Part shown: positions 26,931-29,543 of the stretch, in pieces
How the letters are laid out: every line of letters starts with the position of its first letter
Position numbering within the stretch: the first letter of the stretch is position 1
Assembly (NCBI GenBank): GCA_964552325.1
Contig: CAZKHA010000030.1
Location: forward strand, 1-29,543
DNA length: 29,543 nt
Reading direction: 5' to 3'
Origin: CAZKCK01 sp964552325
GTDB lineage: Bacteria > Bacteroidota > Bacteroidia > Bacteroidales > TTA-H9
Translations under genes and position numbers: made by a program
Notes under the pieces: model-generated
Seen by the model: only the letters and a program-made list of their open reading frames with translations
Told to the model about the DNA's origin: nothing
Databases searched by the model: none

Positions 26931-27063
26931 TAAAAAATTATTTACTTAACTATCAAACTATTAATCCCAAAAAAAGTTCCGGTTTCCAATTTGCAAGTTT
27001 AAGCATAAAAAGGGGGCAATACAAGAAAAAGATACGCTATACACCATACTTACCACATATTTT

Positions 27064-27095
27064 TTTGCTATCCTCGTTTATTTCATGTAGGTTTG
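27064..27095 (+). promoter_or_regulatory. Near-consensus Bacteroidota promoter of the permease gene
   Basis: TTTG (27064-27067) and TAGGTTTG (27088-27095) are separated by exactly 20 bases, matching TTTG-N(19-21)-TAnnTTTG. Transcription should start near 27102. This decides the gene start: the in-frame TTG at 27093 lies inside the -7 element and cannot be translated from this transcript, leaving ATG 27117. Confidence 0.6.
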
Positions 27096-27116
27096 CTGTT
27101 CTTCAAACTCGTTACC

Positions 27117-28355
27117 ATGCTTATCATTTTACGGCTAATACGCGAAAGTTACTTGTTTGCTTTCCACGAAATAAAGGTGAATAAGGTTCGCACCATCTTA
27201 TCACTTTCGGGTATCACCATTGGCATTTTTTGTGTAATATCGGTGCTCACCATCTTCGACTCTTTGGAGAATAAAATCAAAACAAGCATCAACTCATTGG
27301 GCGATAATGTGGTATATGTACAAAAGTGGCCTTGGATATTCTCTAACAATTACCCTTGGTGGAAATACATCAACCGACCTGTTCCCACGCTTAAAGAAGT
27401 TAAAGAACTTCAACAACGTTGCACCACAGCCGAAGCCGTGGCTTTTATCAGCGGAACCAACCGCACCGTAAAATCACTCAAAAAATCCATCAAAGATGTT
27501 TCGGTGATAGGCGTTTCGCACGACTACGAAAGGGTTAAAACGCTTGAACTTTCCGAAGGACGCTACTTTTCGCAACTCGAATCGCATGTGGGTCGTAATG
27601 TGTTGATCCTAGGTTACGATATTGCCCACTCGCTGTTTGAGAACGAATCGGCCGTTGGCAAAACCGTGAAAGTGTTTGGCCGAAAAATGGAAGTAATTGG
27701 CGTTTTTAAAAAAGAAGGCAACAACCTAGGCGAAAGCCTTGACCAACAAGTAATGGTTCCCATCATTTATGCACGCAACGTACTTGATATTGACCGCGAT
27801 GGAGCTCTAATGGTGAAAGCCAAACCCAACATTACCACCGCCGAATTGATTGACGAGCTTACCGGAATCATGCGCTCTATTCGTAAACTGAGGCCTGGTT
27901 CGGAAGATGATTTTGCCATAAACGAAATTAGCGTGATAAGTGCCAAATTCGATGAGTTTTTTAGTGTGATGGCCATCATTGGGTGGGTTATTGGCGGTTT
28001 CTCATTGCTGGTGGGCGGTTTTGGCATTGCCAACATCATGTTTGTTTCGGTAAAAGAACGGACCAATATAATCGGGATACAGAAAGCCTTGGGTGCAAAA
28101 AACTACTTTATCTTGCTTCAATTCCTATTTGAATCGGTGTTTTTAAGCTTGCTTGGTGGTTTAGCTGGCCTCATCCTCATTTTTATTATGACGCTAGTGG
28201 TTACGCATGCGTTTGATTTTGAAATACTTTTAACCGAAGGCAATATTATACTCGGGCTCTCGGTATCCATCATCATTGGTTTGGTTTCGGGCATTATACC
28301 GTCCTATTCGGCAGCCCGTCTAAACCCTGTTGAAGCCATGCGTTCAACGTTCTAA
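27117..28355 (+). CDS. MacB/FtsX-type ABC transporter permease
   Basis: An inner-membrane permease subunit of 412 residues from ATG 27117, chosen because the promoter just upstream excludes the longer form. Layout is that of the MacB/LolC type: cytoplasmic N-terminus, TM1 (about 29-50, LSLSGITIGIFCVISVLTIF), a large periplasmic MacB-PCD domain (about 55-275), then three helices of the FtsX domain (about 285-315, 335-365, 378-400) with VKERTNIIGIQKALGAK and the closing PSYSAARLNPVEAMR. Such permeases work with a cytoplasmic ATPase to export or extract lipoproteins, peptides or drugs. No ATPase or membrane-fusion gene is adjacent, so the partner must be encoded elsewhere. The gene appears monocistronic. 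Confidence 0.92.
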   Translation: MLIILRLIRESYLFAFHEIKVNKVRTILSLSGITIGIFCVISVLTIFDSLENKIKTSINSLGDNVVYVQKWPWIFSNNYPWWKYINRPVPTLKEVKELQQRCTTAEAVAFISGTNRTVKSLKKSIKDVSVIGVSHDYERVKTLELSEGRYFSQLESHVGRNVLILGYDIAHSLFENESAVGKTVKVFGRKMEVIGVFKKEGNNLGESLDQQVMVPIIYARNVLDIDRDGALMVKAKPNITTAELIDELTGIMRSIRKLRPGSEDDFAINEISVISAKFDEFFSVMAIIGWVIGGFSLLVGGFGIANIMFVSVKERTNIIGIQKALGAKNYFILLQFLFESVFLSLLGGLAGLILIFIMTLVVTHAFDFEILLTEGNIILGLSVSIIIGLVSGIIPSYSAARLNPVEAMRSTF

Positions 28356-28749
28356 TGGATATTTGGGCTGAGCGAATTCGTAGTATTTGTTAGGTTGACA
28401 CACGCAAATTATAGCTACCTGGCTAAGCTAACAAACTCACTTAGAAATCCAGATGAATCATCAGCACAAATAAAATAAATGGGCTTTTGGATGTATCAGT
28501 ATTATTCGTTTGAAACATCAGTGTCCGATAAAAATTACGAGATTCTTCGCTGTACTCAAAATGACAGTTGCTTAGAAAGATTGCGAAAGCCCCCAACACC
28601 CGACAAAATCATAGAGCATTGTCATTCAGAGTGTAATGCAATGAAGCAAGGGATCTTCTAATGCTTTGTAAGTTTTAACCGGACAAGTGTGCCTTTAAAT
28701 CAAGATTTTGTTACAGTCTTAATTTTCGAGAATACTATGCGAAAACTAT
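28356..28749. other. Intergenic region carrying a REP/MITE-like inverted repeat
   Basis: 394 bases without a convincing gene between the permease and the small membrane protein. The frame at 28479-28661 runs through a palindromic repeat and is not believable as a protein. The remainder shows no clear terminator or promoter. Confidence 0.6.
28539..28657. repeat. Imperfect inverted repeat of REP/MITE type
   Basis: The left arm (28539-28570; GAGATTCTTCGCTGTACTC then AAAATGACAGTTGC) and the right arm (28616-28657; GCATTGTCATTCAGAGTG then TGCAATGAAGCAAGGGATCTT) are imperfect reverse complements, sharing AGAT-C-TTGCT, ACTC and AATGACA-TGC, with the arms about 45 bases apart. Similar palindromes reading GTCATTC-GAGCG...GAAGAATCT are, from memory, scattered through many Bacteroidota genomes. 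No transposase is nearby. Confidence 0.6.
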
Positions 28750-29280
28750 TTACGCGTCGTGGTCAATTTGTTTAGTAGTTTCTTTGTTAATAAATGCCAC
28801 AACTTGTTTACTGTTCGTCATAAGCAAATATCCTAGTACAATCTTTACTAAATGAAAAATCATCCAAGCGGAGGTTGGACTTTCGTGGAATAAATATTTC
28901 TGCTGGTAAAAAACAAATATTTGCCTACAAAATTGCGGTAAACTCTCAACAAATAGGAGTCCACCAACAACAATACTCGCAACAGTTAACACTGTTGAGC
29001 GTTGAATGTTAAGGTCAATCTTTTCTTCATCAAAACCTTTGACTAGGTGTAATTTTTCAATAAGCCATGCAGTCTTAAAAACAAAAAGTCGCAAAATAAA
29101 AAGGTAAGCACCAATTGTCAGAAAGAGTAGTGCAAAAGAAACCGCAAGGCCAATTCCTACATCATTGGAATACGTATAAAAAATTGTTGAGATGAATTGC
29201 GGAATTATTGTCAGGCTATTAAGCACCAGCCATAATCCGAGAATCTTGATCAAGATTGTCCATAAGGTCTTTATTGTCAT
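28750..29280 (-). CDS. Small membrane protein of unknown function
   Basis: I do not recognise a family. The 176 residues contain about four hydrophobic helices: ILIKILGLWLVLNSLTIIP (8-26), GIGLAVSFALLFLTIGAYLF (about 42-61), TVLTVASIVVGGLLFVE (about 95-111) and MIFHLVKIVLGYLLMTN (about 139-156), with a charged cytoplasmic-type loop (EKLHLVKGFDEEKIDLN) in the middle and a polar C-terminus. This predicts an inner-membrane protein. The ATG at 29280 is the natural start because the first helix follows directly. It is on the same strand as the RelE/ParE-type gene, 53 bases downstream of it, but a repeat element lies between them, so co-transcription is uncertain. Confidence 0.7.
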   Translation of the reverse strand: MTIKTLWTILIKILGLWLVLNSLTIIPQFISTIFYTYSNDVGIGLAVSFALLFLTIGAYLFILRLFVFKTAWLIEKLHLVKGFDEEKIDLNIQRSTVLTVASIVVGGLLFVESLPQFCRQIFVFYQQKYLFHESPTSAWMIFHLVKIVLGYLLMTNSKQVVAFINKETTKQIDHDA

Positions 29281-29309
29281 TGGTGTGTAGATTTAAGTTG
29301 GTTTATAAG

Positions 29310-29430
29310 GGTTTGCCGCAAAATTATCGGCCGTTATGAAGACTCCAGCTTCCTAATCCCGCGACAATTTAGAACCAAGGTAGGAAAAATTTCGCAAAGT
29401 GAAATTCGCCCGGCTGAAATTTTGAAACCG
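29310..29430. repeat. Imperfect inverted repeat overlapping the 3' end of the toxin gene
   Basis: GGTTTGCCGCAAAATTATC (29310-29328, continuing GGCC) and CGGCTGAAATTTTGAAACCG (29411-29430) are imperfect reverse complements: GGTTT, CAAAATT and the GGC end match, with a four-base insertion (GCCG) in the left arm. The element spans the last third of the toxin frame and the start of the intergenic gap. Confidence 0.45.
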
Positions 29431-29543
29431 TTAGCCATATTTATTTTTAAATCATCAGGATTTTGGTGACAGTCCCAAATTGTATGAACAATTATTCTTT
29501 TGCTATCGAATTCATAGAAACGTATATAATCATTAACTATCAA
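29334..29543 (-). CDS. RelE/ParE-family toxin, C-terminal part (5' end outside window)
   Basis: The frame is open at the right edge; the first visible codon is a TTG that should be internal. VNDYIRFYEFDSKRIIVHT followed by IWDCHQNPDDLKI is the C-terminal strand and tail of RelE/ParE-type ribonuclease or gyrase toxins (family pattern IxxxxWDCRQNP). In relatives the protein usually stops shortly after this motif. Here about 36 further codons (INMANGFKISAGRISLCEIF and onward) run to the stop at 29334 through a repeat-like stretch, so the tail may be an addition rather than conserved sequence. The N-terminal half and any antitoxin gene lie beyond the window, so the toxin type and whether it is active cannot be told. 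Confidence 0.75.
   Translation of the reverse strand: MIVNDYIRFYEFDSKRIIVHTIWDCHQNPDDLKINMANGFKISAGRISLCEIFPTLVLNCRGIRKLESS

Noticed and set aside
27093..27116. Upstream TTG start adding eight residues to the permease
   Set aside because: The TTG is part of the -7 promoter element TAGGTTTG, so it would not be transcribed from that promoter; ATG 27117 is preferred.
29281..29440. Possible integron attC site between the toxin and small membrane protein genes
   Set aside because: The length and imperfect symmetry are suggestive and toxin cassettes are common, but properly paired RYYYAAC and GTTRRRY core sites are not present at the ends, and no integrase is in the window.

Overview
The window looks like a chromosomal segment of a member of the Bacteroidota. 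The evidence is a TonB-dependent receptor paired with a DUF4249 lipoprotein, an LruC/DUF4842 lipoprotein, a purH-mreB-mreC run, very poor Shine-Dalgarno sites, and at least two promoters fitting the phylum's TTTG-N20-TAnnTTTG pattern. Base composition is moderately AT-rich and even across most of the window. I cannot place it below phylum with confidence. No rRNA, tRNA, CRISPR array, transposase or phage gene was seen.

Left part (1-5.8 kb, + strand): methionine metabolism. The 3' part of a homoserine dehydrogenase gene is followed by a clear SAM-I (S-box) riboswitch, then full-length cobalamin-dependent methionine synthase (metH) and methylenetetrahydrofolate reductase (metF). MetF makes the methyl-THF that MetH uses, so the riboswitch probably shuts both off when S-adenosylmethionine is plentiful. 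Next (6.2-9.5 kb, +) comes a 1096-residue orphan sensor histidine kinase with an N-terminal PocR domain, about five PAS domains and a HisKA/HATPase core.

Middle (9.6-15.9 kb, - strand): a tight four-gene cell-envelope operon, in transcription order a TonB-dependent receptor with STN domain, a DUF4249 lipoprotein, a secreted macroglobulin-like (MG2) protein and a small secreted protein of unknown function. Two junctions are ATGA stop/start overlaps. After a 0.5 kb gap with repeated ATGCAAA motifs come, also on the - strand, an LruC-domain lipoprotein with its own good promoter, a seven-helix membrane protein of unknown function, a secreted C69-family dipeptidase with a strong intrinsic terminator, and a class I methyltransferase.

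Right part (22.5-26.9 kb, - strand): purH-mreB-mreC, followed where mreD would usually be expected by a stand-alone TfoX C-terminal-domain protein coupled by an ATGA overlap to a TrpF-like (phosphoribosylanthranilate isomerase family) protein with an altered substrate loop. The last 2.5 kb holds a MacB/FtsX-type permease (+) with a near-consensus promoter, a REP/MITE-like inverted repeat, a small membrane protein (-), and at the edge the 3' part of a RelE/ParE-type toxin whose reading frame appears extended through an imperfect inverted repeat.

Most genes are ordinary for the phylum. The parts most worth a second look are the four-gene receptor operon, the TfoX_C/TrpF-like pair behind mreBC, the riboswitch expression platform, and the repeat elements near the right end.
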